Below, in pieces: positions 1-11,767 of a DNA stretch of 64,000 bases. This stretch comes from Lithodes maja (Eukaryota > Arthropoda > Malacostraca > Decapoda > Lithodidae), in the NCBI GenBank assembly GCA_037953745.1, contig JBAKBP010000195.1:62001-126000 (forward strand), written 5' to 3'. Position 1 is the first letter of the stretch. The number at the start of each line of letters is the position of its first letter. A program made the position numbers and the translations under genes. The notes beneath the pieces were generated by a model. The model did no database searches. It saw only the letters and a list, made by a program, of their open reading frames with translations, and had not been told where the DNA came from.

Positions 1-221
1 CAATATAGAGGAGCAAGGAACGACAAAAATCTGAAATCGGAGTGCAGGCGGGGAGCGCCGCTTGAAATTTGCGCTCACTAACACCGTGAGTAACACCGTA
101 CGATGACTGGACACGATAAAATGAAGTTCTTGAACCTGTTGTTGACAGGAAAAATCGCTTCCTGAACTTCAGCTAAAGGATGTAGTGACAGACTGAGAGC
201 CAACAGAGATAACATGTTTGG

Positions 222-229
222 TATATAAG
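222..229 (+). promoter_or_regulatory. TATA box of the vWA gene
   Basis: A clean TATATAAG lies about 95 bases before the start codon at 321. That spacing suits a transcription start near 250 and a short leader. The ATG sits in a good initiation context (CCCACCATGA). The pairing of box and gene is inferred from position only. Confidence 0.5.
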
Positions 230-320
230 GGGGTCTAGAGCCTCACCAGAATAACAACCAACCCAGGCTTTGAACCGTCAGTAACAACCCTTCATAAGGC
301 ACACACCAAAGACGCCCACC

Positions 321-1861
321 ATGAACGAATCGCTGAAGGTTATCTTCCTCCTGGATGCCACTGCCAGTATGGGACCAGTTATTCAAAAATCGACCCTCGC
401 CATCAATAACGTGGCTCGTCTGATGAAACTCTTCACTCGGTTAGAATTGGAGCTGATCACATTCAAGGATTTCGACCACACCTCGAATGGACTATCTCGA
501 CACAAGTTCACTGACATCGAATCCACAAACAAGTTCCTGGCTACCCTGGTTGATGGTGTGAAAGGGGGAGGCCCGATCGGGTATGAAGCTTCATGTAGCG
601 CCATTCTCCTAGCAATCGATTCTATTTCGGGATCGAAACATTCGGGTGCTCTGATCTACATCATAACCGACGAGGACGGCCGTTTCTTCGAAAGGGATTG
701 GCGAAGGATTTGGATATGGAGTTATCGAAAGAGATGTCACATTACGCCCAGCACGTCGGGGAGAAGTTAGAATTTGTCATGTCGAAGGCTACACCCCAGT
801 ACATTGCCCAACAACTGAATTTCAATAACGCCAAACTGATGGTGATCGTGGCCACTTCCAACAAGCATACACTATACCCACTCAAAGGCTACATGAAATT
901 GGAAGAGGCGATAACCAACACGAACGAAAATAATACGCCCATCCAGAGATGTAGTATCATCGAGATCGAAGACGGACATTACTATGCTGACAGTGCTACC
1001 AAACTGGTCACGACCGACATCATGCGCAGTCTGGTCCATTCGACTTTCGGGAACAATTTGAACAATTTGAACATTCAGAGCCTGTTGGGAAAAGAACTGA
1101 GGAGTCTCGACATTGCCAGGGAGAGCGCTAACCAACTGGGATTGGAATATGAAACATTGATCAACTCTACAAAGTGTTGGGTGAATAACGATCCAAACAT
1201 CAAGAAAGTGGAAAATGGTAAACGGGTCTTCGAATTCTTCTACTTCACACTATACCCTAACTACACTTCAGAAAACACCACCAACGACACTATGGCCAAA
1301 TATGACCGCATCTTTCGACGAGAAGGGCAACAGCAGCAGCCAGAGAATCACTCCAATAATGCTCAAATGATTGTCGAAACCATCTGTGATGACAAGAAGT
1401 TGGCAGGTCTGGTTGTCAACTTTCCCATTGTCGGGGCGTACATCAAGGGATTCGTGGCCGACTGTAACCCAAATAAGCAACATACTCAGGATCTGGACAT
1501 GGCTCTCAAAAGGCAATGCCGAGACCAATCCAAATACGACGATTTGAAGAAGATGAGATATGAATATGTGGCCCAAGAATTCATCGCTACCACCATCTCT
1601 GAAACTGCAACGGCCGACAACGGTGGAATTCTACTACTGAACCCAGATATTGAGATTACACCGCCGCCTCCTACTACACAATTGTTGGGGATGTGCGGAG
1701 CTGTGACGTTGAAGTGGGTGACAAATTTCGTCAAGGGGGTTAGGTACACGCTGACACCCAACAAGACGGGGAAAAGTTTGGACGGGAAGAGACTGGAGTG
1801 TAGGCTTCGAGGAATCTTACTTCACCATTTCTTTTATTTAAATACCTTCGAACCTGCTTAA
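321..1861 (+). pseudogene. Intronless von Willebrand A-domain protein gene, one frameshift
   Basis: Two overlapping open frames (321-770 and roughly 660-1861) together look like a single intronless gene of about 510 codons. The N-terminal part is a vWA domain. Its metal-site motif DATAS lies at residues 12-16, a core strand ELELITFKDFD follows, then a GGGPIGYEAS helix region and the strand ALIYIITDEDG. This spacing resembles the vWA domains found with alpha-kinases and in stand-alone eukaryotic vWA proteins. After about base 675 the reading moves to another frame, and the second part (to the stop at 1859-1861) matches no family I can name. It holds a short proline run (ITPPPPTTQ) and no visible membrane segment. 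A TATA box and good ATG context precede it. It could be a host retrogene, a gene of a large DNA transposon, or an old viral gene; the sequence does not decide. The frameshift may also be an assembly error. Confidence 0.6.
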
Positions 1862-1908
1862 ACTGCACAAAATCGGCTAAATGTAGCTAGAATAATATAA
1901 TTACAAAG

Positions 1909-1933
1909 ACGTCGCCGGTACAGTAGGTGTTAA
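1909..1933 (-). repeat. Isolated end of a TTAA MITE
   Basis: Read on the minus strand this begins TTAACACCTACTGTACCGG and continues into GCGACGTC. It matches the terminus of the MITE at 59617-59822 closely. Only one end is present here, so it is a truncated copy or solo end. Confidence 0.4.
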
Positions 1934-2820
1934 TATAGTATATATCATGCTTTGCTTGATGAGGCTCCCCTTTCTCAGTGCCTTATATAATTGATGATGT
2001 TCTTCCTTGTCGGCTACTGTTGCTCACGTTACACAATATATTAAACGGACTATTCACAATTGCTACCATAAGCTGCATAAGGCATAATTATGTAAAGGGT
2101 TATTCTAGAGTTACGGCTTCTTTTGTTTTCGAAGTGCATAGACTTGCTTACAGGTAGGTACCACCACTTCAAGTCCCGACAGGGACTCCTCCTGTGCCAG
2201 ATCTCGGGTTACTTGTTGTTTATTGATTTCGGAGAGGGGAGCTTTATAGTTGTATCTGACTGACCTTATTCTTCCAGTGTTTATCTAGGGTAGTCTTGCT
2301 TCAAATATTTTAACACCAGGGGCTGTGACCACATGATCTTGTATTTTATAAGTAATTTATTCTTTATTCACTCTTCAGTACAAGCTACAACACTCTGGAA
2401 CGTTGTTGTTGAGGGGGAGTGTATTTGCCAGTGTGTGTATTTATATATATGAATGTTTATGAAACTGGCTGATATATAATAAGAATACATTATTTGGGAA
2501 TGCAAACGTATCAGATATTTAGTTAAGTTATCCCATTATTCCGAATTCTATTAGTTTTCTTTCATGGTTGACTGCTGCGTTCATAGAAAATGAAGACATG
2601 TATGAGTATATAACCCTTACTACACTAGTTTATACTTTTGTTTTCACTCTCAAACTCTCATGCATACACACGAACAACACACTCATGCACACATACATGA
2701 ACATTTAAAGCACCCACATATATACTCACAAATACACGCACCTTTAGTAACAATGTTTTTGTGGGTGTTGGGGCTTGTACCTATATGAAGGGTAAATAAT
2801 GAATAGACATTTTGAATTGT
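1934..2820. other. AT-rich intergenic sequence, nothing recognised
   Basis: There is no open frame of note, RNA gene or inverted repeat beyond a small AGTCCC/GGGACT hairpin near 2174. Short CA-like runs appear around 2660-2740. Confidence 0.4.
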
Positions 2821-2846
2821 CTCTCTCTCTCACACACACACACACA
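2821..2846. repeat. (CT)n(CA)n microsatellite
   Basis: A compound dinucleotide tract: a TC run passes directly into a CA run. This is typical animal microsatellite DNA. Confidence 0.9.
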
Positions 2847-2879
2847 TTAACCTTTTCAAGATGGGAGGACGAGTATACA

Positions 2880-4878
2880 GACTTTAAAAGTCCTCTGTAG
2901 CCCAAACTATAAGTCCTAGGGAATTCTACTTGGTGACATTCGATTTTTCTCGCCGAGCTGCTTCGAGACATGGTCTTAGATTTCAGTTTCGCTCAGCCAT
3001 TCGCCCAGAATCCAAAAAAAAAAAAAAAAAAATTGGGCCCAGGCAAATCGGTGATTTGGTCGAATTTTGCCTTGTCAATATTATTACATATTTGGATTCG
3101 TCTCGCCGTTGCGGATTCAACGGTTACACTTACACTTAGTTACACTTAGTTGTATTCCGTCCGTTAGTGACACAGTTGAGCTGGGGCTCCACTGCGACCA
3201 GGCAGCTCCCTTTCTTCCACTCTCCATTCCAGAAGTCGGTTGGAGTTGGTGCTGGGGTATCCTGGTGTTGGTGGCCGGTCCGGTATTTTGGCCAGCCACA
3301 TGTCCAAGTGTTTCTTGAAGGTGTCTGGAGACACCCCGGTCATGTTCCTGAGAGGGGCTGGTATACAGTTGAACAGTCTGGTTCCATTGTATGTAAAGCT
3401 GTGATGGATCAGAGATTTGATTTTTTGTGTTGATCCCGGCGTAGTCCTCACATAGCACAGCCTCCCTCGCCTTTGGTGCTGAGTCTCTTGGATGTTTGGA
3501 TTTGGTACCTTTTTTTCCAAAATCTTCCAGACGTAGATGATGATGTATCTCTCCCTACGTCTTTGAAGTGAGTACAGCTGCAGCTCCTTAAGTCTCTCCC
3601 AGTAGTTAAAGTGTTGAAACCCATGGATTTTACTGGTGAATGTCCTCTGGGTGGCTTCAATTTCTGTTATTTCTCCTACTTTTTGGGGAGACCAGAGCTG
3701 GGAGCAGTACTCCAGTCGTGGTAGGACCAGTGACTTCCACAGTGTTAGCATACACCTCTCATTTCTTGTGTGGAAGGTTCTCAGGATCCAGCCTGCTATT
3801 TGTTTTGCTGTTGTTGTGGCTTTGGTAATATGCTGGGAAAAAGTGGCGTCACTGCTCATATTTACTCCCAAGTCCTTCACTGTGTCCTTGGCGGTAATTT
3901 CTTGCTGTCCACTTTTGTAGTTGGTGTCGTTTTGTAGTGCTCTCTTGTTCCCGTACCTTAGAAGCTCGAACTTGTCTCCGTTTAAGGCCATGTTGTTTTC
4001 TTCTGCCCACTTCAGGATTTTGTTCAAGTCTTGTTGTAGTAGCTGAGCATCATGTTGTGAGGTGATTTTCTTCATGAGTCTGGTGTCGTCTGCAAACGAT
4101 GTGGCTGTTGAGTGTTCCAGGTCCCTGTTATATATTTTTTAAAATTTTGAACTATTTTTAGGCCATTTAAATAATTAAATTTATACCATATGTACACTTT
4201 GGCAAGCTGAATCGAATGGCGCAAACATAATTAAAATCGGACCATTAGTTTAGGATTTCGAATTTGACTGGGCTTCCTGGAGGGACCAGGGGACCGTTTT
4301 TTTGGACTTTAAAAGTCCTTTTAGCCCAAACTATATGTCCTAGGGAATTCTACTTGATGCCATTCGATTTTTCTCGCCGAGCTGCTTCTAGACATGGTCT
4401 TATATTTCATTTTCGCCCAGCCATTCGCCCAGAATCTCAAAACAAATCTAAAAAAACTTGGGTTTAAGCCCAGGCAAATCGGTGATTTTGGTAGAATTTT
4501 GACTTGTCAATATTATTACATATTTGGATTCGTCTCGCCGTTGCGTATTCAACGGTATATATTTTTTTAAATCTTGAACTATTTTTAGGCCCCCTAGGCC
4601 TATTTTAAAGTTTAAAAACTCCATAGACGAGTTATTTATGAACGGATTTTGTTTAAATGTATACCATAAGTACACTTTGGCAAGCTGAATCGAATGGCGC
4701 CAACAGAATTAAAATCGAACCATTAGTTTAGGATTTCGATTTTGACTGGGCTTCCTGGAGGGCCCAGGGGACCGTTTTTTTAACTTTAAAAGTGCTCTGT
4801 AGCCCAAACTTTAAGTCCTAGGAAATTCTACTTGGCGCCATTAGCTTTTTCTCGCCGAGCTGCTTCTAGACTTGGTCT
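2880..4878 (+). repeat. Tandem repeat of ~420-476 bp units, interrupted by a LINE
   Basis: The motif CTTTAAAAGT followed by AGCCCAAACT and TCTCGCCGAGCTGCTTC recurs at about 2881, 4305 and 4785. Unit 1 is 2880-3123 plus 4129-4303, split by a LINE fragment. Unit 2 is 4304-4779. Unit 3 is only its first ~100 bases, cut off near 4878 by a second LINE fragment. Unit 1 lacks roughly 60 bases that unit 2 carries around 4590-4660. The head-to-tail order points to a small satellite-like array. No coding capacity is evident. Confidence 0.75.
3124..4128 (-). mobile_element. LINE fragment, reverse transcriptase C-terminus
   Basis: The minus strand encodes about 303 residues (4075 to 3164) typical of the region after the polymerase core of a non-LTR reverse transcriptase. 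It includes KWAEENNMALNGDKFELLRYG, a KDLGVNMSSDATFSQHI segment and the thumb-like LEYCSQLWSP. The element is 5'-truncated. The catalytic FADD box is absent. Its 3' end, at the low-coordinate side, carries a short tail based on CTAAGTGTAA. It is inserted cleanly inside a repeat unit: CAACGG before it and TATATATTTT after it are contiguous in the uninterrupted copy near 4550. It is clade CR1/Jockey-like by pattern; I cannot fix the family. Confidence 0.75.
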
Positions 4879-6117
4879 AGGAGTCCCACAAGGATCCGTC
4901 CTATCGCCCGCACTCTTCAATCTGTACATGCACGATATAACTACACCCAATACTCCCCAAATAAACTTAGCCTCCTATGCAGATGACATAACACTCACAT
5001 GCACACACCATGACCCAAGAAGAGCAACAGATCTCCTTCAACCCTATCTCAACACACTACATGGCTGGTGCACTACAAACAGACTTAATCTAGCCCCAGC
5101 CAAATCCACCGCAACCCTGCTCACAAGCTGGACAGGTGAACACGAATACATCCCTCAACTCACCATAAACAACACACCCCTAACACATACACACACACCC
5201 AAAATCCTAGGAGTAACATATGATACTCATATGACATTCAAACAGCACACCACAAGCATTAAAAAGAAACTGACACCCAGACTTAACGCCCTCAGGTCAC
5301 TTGCTCACACAAAATTTGGACACAACAAAGAAACTACCACCACAGTATATAAACAATACATAAGATCAGTAATGGAATACGCAAGCCCAGCCTGGGCTTC
5401 TAACCTAGCTGAAACACATCATAAGACCTTACAGACTATTCAAAACAAAGCCCTGAAGATCATTACAGGCTGCACAGCTACTACACCCACAGATCATCTA
5501 CATCAAGAAACAAAAATCCTCAAAGTCAAAGACCATCTGGACATGAGAGGCACTCAATTCCTGGCAGCAGCCTCCACGAACCAAGACCACCCACTAAACT
5601 ACATGGCAACACATCCACAGACACCAAGAAATATCAAAACAACACCCAGCACACGGTATCACACACAATTATTGTCCTCTCTCCCTCCCTGCCCACCCCG
5701 AACCAACTTCCAGAAGCACATCCATACTCATATCTCTCGCCAATCCATCCACTCACTCACAGACAACACGCAGCTGCATGCACGACCTCCCGAAATCCAT
5801 CCTTCCGAATCCTCCCTCCCTCGCGAGGACAGAGTCCACCTGGCCAGGCTGAGATGCGGACACCATCCAGCTCTCCTGAGCTATCAGAAGAGACTGGATG
5901 ACTCCGTTGTCGACGCCTGCCCGGGATGTAACACAGCACCCCATACCATTAAACACATCATAGAAGACTGCATTTCACACAACCACTTACGCCAACAACA
6001 CAACCTACACTCAATGAGAGCTCTGTGGGAAAGCCCGATCGTGGCCATGGCCTTCCTCAGGGACTCGGGGCTGTTCGGCCAGGCAGCTTAGGGAACAACA
6101 ACAACAACAACAACAAC
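4879..6117 (+). mobile_element. 5'-truncated LINE with (AAC)n tail, RT C-terminal half
   Basis: Coding similarity begins at GVPQGSVLSPALFN (about 4880), the RT motif just before the catalytic box, followed by SYADDITLT, the active-site YADD. The frame stays open to the stop at 6089-6091. A cysteine-histidine segment (CPGCNTAPHTIKHIIEDC) near the end is typical of Jockey/I-type elements with a C-terminal zinc-like motif. The tail is an AAC repeat at about 6092-6117. Everything 5' of the RT palm is missing, so this is a dead-on-arrival insertion with an intact remaining frame. On its left it truncates the tandem repeat; on its right it abuts a BEL element. Confidence 0.85.
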
Positions 6118-6931
6118 TAGGATGACGTTCACTCATCTTGGCGGAACAGTCGAAGACAATACGCACTGGCGTAGTTTTGCTCTCCTTGATTACACCATGA
6201 TGAGCCAAGTAATGCCCGGTATCTGACTTATCAAAAGGCACCTCTTCTATAAAACCCCGGGACACCTGTTCCTTTATGACTTTTGAGTATTCCTCGCAAA
6301 AGTCAGGCTCCTTGAGGAATCTTTTCTGAAGTCCCCGAAGACGGCCTATGGCCAAACCCTTGTTAGGTGGCAGCTGATCCTTGGAATTGTTCCAGGGCAG
6401 TCTCACTTTATACTGTTGGCTGTCGGGATCGTAGGTAACGGTATCCTCATACGACGATAGTGCTTGACGCTCAACCAGTGAGTATTCCTTAGGGGTTATC
6501 CCGATATGATCTAATTCCCACAAAACATTTAAGTCATTTTTGCATGGTGGAATATTACCAGTGGACATGTATTCGTCCATTGGTGTTACTGCTACTTTCA
6601 ATACAGTAATTACTTCTGTGCTGGAGCTTGTAGGCTGTGTCACATATGAACCACTGATGGCGTACCCGTACTTGGTAGGAAGCAGAATTAGACTACCTGA
6701 CCTTTTATACCCAGGTCGCACTATATCGTAGTAGTGATCCGCACCGATGAGCAGCTCCAGCTGATCTGTGTCCGTTGCGTGAGGATCGGCTAATTTTATG
6801 CCTTTACTTTGTAAACTAACCAGTTTAGACTTTAGGTTAAGTTCATCTTTATGTTCTGGCAATTCATCAACCACTATTGCGTCTAGATGATGAAATTTAC
6901 CTCTGTGTTTGTATTGCAGTGATTTTAACAC
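6118..6931 (-). pseudogene. BEL/Pao pol remnant (protease tail to RT start)
   Basis: On the minus strand the frame starting near 6931 reads through LDAIVVDELPEHK and LLIGADHYYDIV, the hallmark end of the BEL/Pao aspartic protease region (DUF1758/A17). It continues through the linker into the start of the reverse transcriptase (HGVIKESKTTPVRIVFDCSA). Similarity stops at about 6118, where the (AAC)n tail of the neighbouring LINE begins. The rest of RT, RNase H and integrase are gone. The catalytic D-S/T-G of the protease is not found between gag and this frame, and the frame changes at 6897-6931, so a deletion probably removed it. Confidence 0.85.
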
Positions 6932-8068
6932 AATTATTATCCTTACCCTTTACCGGCAGCTGTACGGTGGGCAAGATTACTGTATTTTTACCTGTGGCAA
7001 CGGACATTGTAGTTGAAGTAGCAGCAGTATGCTCTCTCTTGGTGTTATCCTCCGCTGGTCTACTTTCTTTCCCTTGTTTTTGTGTACACAGGGAATGAAA
7101 GTGTTTGCCCTTACAAAACTTGCAGCTTCTTACGTTAGGATTAGTACAACCCGAATGGCCATGGTCTTTTGACAAGCACCCAGTGCAGAGACGTAGTTGA
7201 CGGGCTCTTTTAACTTTAAGAGGCCCTGTCTTATACTTCATACACTTGTACCATAAATGATTGGTGCCACTACACAGAACACAGTTGAATTTCCTGTACT
7301 CACTCTGGGCTAATGTTGCCGTAGCCATGGGTGTACCCCCTCCTCTGTCTTGACCCGCCATATTGTATACTTCAGCCTGGAGGCAATGAGTGAATTTCTT
7401 ATAATCCAGGCTCGAGTCTCCCATTTCCCGTTTTATGGTTTCTTTTAGTGGTGATGGTAACTTATTGACAAGAGTCACCACACAAAATTCCTCCAAACAA
7501 ATACCATGGCTAATGATTGACCTCATCACACTCTCTGTATTGGCATAGAAGTCCTTCAGGTCAGCTGTTTGGTGTTTGGGTGACACTAATTGATTGAATT
7601 TGGTAACATAAGCTGCCTTGATTCGATCTGGATGCCCATATGTCTCTTGCAGGAGCTCAATTGCTGGGGCATAGCTTGCTCTTTCGATAATGAATCCTTC
7701 GACTAGCTTATGTGCATCACCCTGAAGCTGACCCTTTAGATAGGTGAAGCGTTGTATATCTGTTAGGTCGGGATAGTCATGGATGGTACACTTGAACATC
7801 TCCCAAAATCCCGACCACATGGTGGCATCACCTTCAAATTTTGGAAGAGTAAGATGTGGTAATTTGACTGCGGATTTCTTTGGCTCTTTCTTGACCTCCT
7901 TCTTGACCTCTGTAATCAAGATCCCCTTCAGTGTGGCAACGATTACTTGTATGCCCTCCATATATAGGGTATCCTCTCTGATCACCTCGATATACTCGGC
8001 GTCCTCGTATGTGTCGGCCAGGTCCTCTTGTGTGACCTCATACTTGTCAAGTTGCTTTTGAATACTGA
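6897..8068 (-). pseudogene. BEL/Pao gag (DUF1759) with zinc knuckles, N-terminally truncated
   Basis: The minus strand encodes about 390 residues. LPHLTLPKFEGDATMWSGF is the diagnostic BEL gag core, followed by RFTYLKGQLQGDA, a helical capsid-like stretch, and cysteine-histidine arrays near residues 265-330 (FNCVLCSGTNHLWYKC, LRLCTGCLSKDHGHSGC and VRSCKFCKGKHFHSLC). The open frame has no ATG at its upstream end. A TAA lies directly before a TTG codon at 8073-8075, exactly where sequence of the inverted-arm repeat begins, so the N-terminus has been lost at that junction. It packaged the element RNA in the intact ancestor. No LTR is recognisable near it. Confidence 0.85.
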
Positions 8069-8612
8069 GCTCCAATTAGGTGCTATAAAATTATATTGTA
8101 AAACTTACAAATATGCATATCTCTATATATGGTACTAGCTGGCACATACCCCCTTTATTTTTTTTTATTTTTTTATTTTTTTTATTGAGGGTGGCCAACT
8201 CGAGACAGAGCCTGAACAGGGACAAAAGAAAAAAAAACACACACACACACACACATAATCACACACATCTAGGTCATCCAGGAGAAAACCCAGAGACCCA
8301 GGCGGGTCCCCAGCATAAGATTCCCAGGTCCCAGATCTCCCGGAGAGGCTCCGGTTTTCACAGGCAGACATGCAGCAAAGCCTGACCACAACGCCCACCA
8401 TGCATCCAGGCGTGCTATATTACCAGCTCCTCGGACCAGGCGCCTGACGGACTATTATCTACTCTATTTTTTTCCAGCTAATCGTAAATTGAATCTCTTA
8501 TTAGCTGATTTTTCGATACTTAATGGAAATATATGAAACTACTATGGCTGTGTGTCATATTAATGCCAAGTTTTCAGAATAACCATCGTCTTTCGCTACA
8601 AAATCTACCTTA
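8066..8612 (+). repeat. Left arm of a ~545 bp inverted repeat pair
   Basis: This stretch is the reverse complement of 13550-14074 with small differences. Shared landmarks in order are CTCCAATTAGGTGC, AATATGCATATCTC, GAGACAGAGCC, CACACACA, GGCGCCTGACGGACTATTA, TTTTCGATACTTAATGG and CTACAAAATCTACC. It contains a shorter dispersed module (about 8190-8400) that also occurs at 37275-37500, and in part near 49095 and 56750. It abuts the BEL gag remnant on the left. Confidence 0.8.
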
Positions 8613-9660
8613 CAGCCGAGTAACAAAGATAGAAACGTGACAATTTACCCTCAGCTGGAAAAAAATAGACTATAGTCCAACTGGTGCCTAAAGGTTATAT
8701 TATATTTCTTCCTAGTACTGTACAGTACTACAGTAATCCTATACAGGGTCTGGTATCATATCAATACTTACTGTCTTTTTACAATATCTCACTAGCGCAC
8801 AAACCACATATTGTAAGCTCTATCTTTTCAATCAAATTTTGTTTTGACTCCCCATCTAAGTACAGGTAATAAAATAGTATCACCACAGTAAGATGCCAGA
8901 CTACATCATGTACTGAACCTGTTAAAAAAGAAAGTCACCCACTACATTAATCCCTCAATAAATACTTGACTGGCATTTCAGTTTGGCTAACAATAAATTA
9001 TTTGCTTAAGCTTACAAAAATAACCTATAACATCAAAAGGGATATAAATGATCTATCTCATTAAGCAATTCTAACCAGCCGTCTCCACAGGTCCTTCCTA
9101 AATTGAATATAATTGTCAGGAGGGGCACCACTCATTTCACCTGATGTTAAACTGAATCACATCGCTAACTTCATACTTGGTGGAAGAATATATACCTTAC
9201 CTGTACATGCATACATACATTACATTTAGACTATGATCTACGCGTGAGTAGGTCAGTCTTTTGTTCACCTAAATCCAGGCAGCTCAGTTAAATTGGTGTC
9301 CCTCTCAGTCAGTCCTTGGCTGCGAGATCAGTTTGTGCCTCCTGATCCCACGTCTTTCTTGGTCTACCCTCTTTGCGCCTACCTCCACGTTATGCTTGCT
9401 TTCTTACCCAATTATTTCTCATCTACTCCTTTCCACATGTCCATACCATCTAAGCCTACAATCTCACTAATACTCTATGCCTAAGCACCCTCTGAGTTCC
9501 ACAGTTTCCATTAATTGAGTTTAGAGGTGAAGTTTGTTGGTGGAAAATACATAATAAAATATTTCATAGCGGACACACACATTATTTGTCTTACTATAGT
9601 AAGGAGTGGCTCAGAATAGTTAAAAAAGTAGTTTAGTATGGCTAGCCAGGGTTTAACAGG
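8613..9660. other. Intergenic, nothing recognised
   Basis: AT-rich sequence with short ACTGTAC words and no convincing coding, RNA or repeat structure. Confidence 0.4.
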
Positions 9661-9667
9661 GATTGGT

Positions 9668-9843
9668 AATCGGGTTCAAATCCCGATATGTCAATGGGAA
9701 GATATTATTGGGATTGAATTTGTGCTGTACCTAGTATCAGTGCATTACCACAAAGCCCACCGAAATGCCAAAAAAATACCCTCATTGTTCCCTGATTAAA
9801 TAACACTGTATGAATATTCCCATATTCAAAATATGTTACAGGG
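9668..9843 (+). repeat. SINE-like repeat with tRNA B box
   Basis: GGGTTCAAATCCCGA at 9674-9688 is a strong RNA polymerase III B box. The following ~150 bases, including GGGAAGATATTATTGGGATT and CCAAAAAAATACCCTCATTG, recur at 35800-35947. A weaker A-box-like segment precedes it. It is most simply a tRNA-derived SINE copy. Confidence 0.65.
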
Positions 9844-11024
9844 GGACAATGCCTAGTGAGTTCACTGCTCAATAGGTGGCGTTCTGAGAGTGAGGGTCTG
9901 AGTCTGGAGGGTGAGACGGTGAAGCAGTTGAGCGAAGCAACGAGCCGCTTCAGAGATGGAGCTGCTTCGAGCCATGATGGATGCTTCACATGTCTCACTC
10001 CCCAGACTGGAACAAGACCTCACGGGCTTCACCGTGTTGAGCGGTGGAATGTACAGGCTCTCAGCCTATGCCCGAGAGGGAGTAGTTGGAATATTAAAAA
10101 AAAAAAAAAAATAAAAAAATTATGTACAGTAGCCATAATGTGTAGGTACCGTACTCTCAATATATTATAACTTACTTGGCTATTTTGCACTTGGACTATT
10201 TGAGCTAGAGAACTTGAATGGTATGTCTCAATTACATATTTCAGTTGAAAAACATAAATAAAACAGTATACAGTACCATCAGCCAATCGGCTCCAACCAA
10301 TTATCTACCTCAGACTGCAACATGCAACTCATCAAGATTATATAAAATAAATCAAATAAAGATATAAAATAGACTTAAATTATTAAATTTTCATAGGCGT
10401 CTGTCTAGTTAAATATGACCAATTAATGGTTTTATAAGCAAATTATTCTTGTAAGTCAATCTGTCTGTCTCTTTTCCTGTACGGGGGCGGGTGGCTAGGA
10501 ATCCTCCTCCAAAAAAATATTCACCTACTAGACGAGACAGAGAAGGGGCAAGGGAACGAACGCAAAAGTGGTCCTAAGAACTGTAACTTTATTGTTGTTT
10601 CAGTACGAACTCTGTCTCGAGTCAGCCACTCCCACTTATGCCTGGGTATGCATACATACAGTACTTACACAAGTCAATATAAACGGTTTCCTACAGTCAT
10701 GCTCTCGGTAACGTCTCCCTCGATTTATAATTAGGTTAACTCGATCTTAAATAGAAAAATTGTATAGCAAACCCTAACATTAATGGAGGTGAATGGGGAT
10801 GCGTTCTCGGACCAGTTGAAACACAAACACCTAATATACTGTATACTGTATATAGTAAATTCGGGGCATTGGATATTGAGGAATTATGATTGAGTTCTGT
10901 GTGTGTGTGCCCCGTAGATAAGGATCTCTCCCACTGTTATCTGTGATGTCGATACACACCATATTGAAAAGAGCCATGAAGGTGAAGAATCAGAACACTA
11001 AACATTCTAGGTTGGGAGCTTAAC
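9844..11024. other. Intergenic, with an A-tailed segment
   Basis: GC-richer sequence at about 9880-10090 ends in an A-rich run (10096-10128), as a retrosequence would, but I recognise no source gene. The remainder is AT-rich with no supported feature. Confidence 0.35.
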
Positions 11025-11138
11025 CTCTAAACTCTGTAACTCAAAAAGGGCTAGAGTAAATGAGCTGTCAATGTCCACACCTATTCCCTAGCCAAGTCTT
11101 CCTTATTTGGTAGAAATATTAGATCAATTACTCTAGTC

Positions 11139-11767
11139 CAGTGGTTCTTAACCTTTTTAGCACCGCGCCCCCCTTTGGTCAGGACTGTATTCATGATGCC
11201 CCCCCACCCGCACGCCTCTTGATGCCTAGGAAACTATTTTTTTTTATCCAATCCATATGGATGCTTAAGACGCAAGATACTGTAAAAAGGGCGAAAAAAT
11301 AACCAATCTGCATGCAAGGATTAAAACTGATTAATGGATTTATGTCAACACTACATGTATGCTCAGAATGACGGTTGTGAATTTTTCCTATCAAAGTTTC
11401 TTATTTATATATATCTTTGCGATAGCAACGTTTTTTATGGGGGGGGGGGGCGGGAGGGTAGGAAGGGGGTAGGGGTGGTAGGGAGGGGGTGGGGGAGGAG
11501 GCAGGGGGTGAAGGGAAGGGAGGGTGGTAGGGGGGCTCATTGTTGGTTAACCCCTCCCCCCCCCCCCCTCCCTACCACCCCTACCCCCTTCCTACCCTCC
11601 CGCCCCCCCCCCATAAAAAACGTTGCTAACGCAACGTTAGTTTATAGTTTTATATTGTATGCATTTGAATGGCCTAGCCCTATTTTGAACTTTGATTACC
11701 CCACACCCCCCCTAGCATTGTCAAACGCCCCCCTAGGGGGGCGTGCCCCCCAGATTAAGAACCACTG
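11139..11767. mobile_element. Non-autonomous hAT element with 8-bp target duplication
   Basis: The element starts CAGTGGTTCTTAACCTTTTT and ends in the inverse (AAGAACCACTG). These ends are typical of hAT elements. The 8 bases CTCTAGTC occur immediately before it (11131-11138) and immediately after it (11768-11775), a perfect hAT-type target-site duplication. It is 629 bp with no transposase frame. The interior is dominated by a G/C-rich inverted repeat. Confidence 0.92.
11427..11624. repeat. G-rich/C-rich inverted repeat inside the hAT element
   Basis: The left arm (11427 to about 11490) begins AACGTTTTTTATGGGG and runs into long G tracts. The right arm (about 11560-11624) is its near-exact reverse complement, ending CCCCATAAAAAACGTT. 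The stem is about 60 bp. The G tracts could also form quadruplex structures; that is inference. Confidence 0.85.

Noticed and set aside
8066..8612. BEL LTR adjoining the gag remnant
   Set aside because: The second copy is inverted and has no pol next to it, and the TG...CA ends and primer site expected of an LTR are not seen.
9856..10170. Coding gene at 9856-10170
   Set aside because: It is a short frame running into an A-rich tail with no family resemblance; more like a retrosequence fragment.
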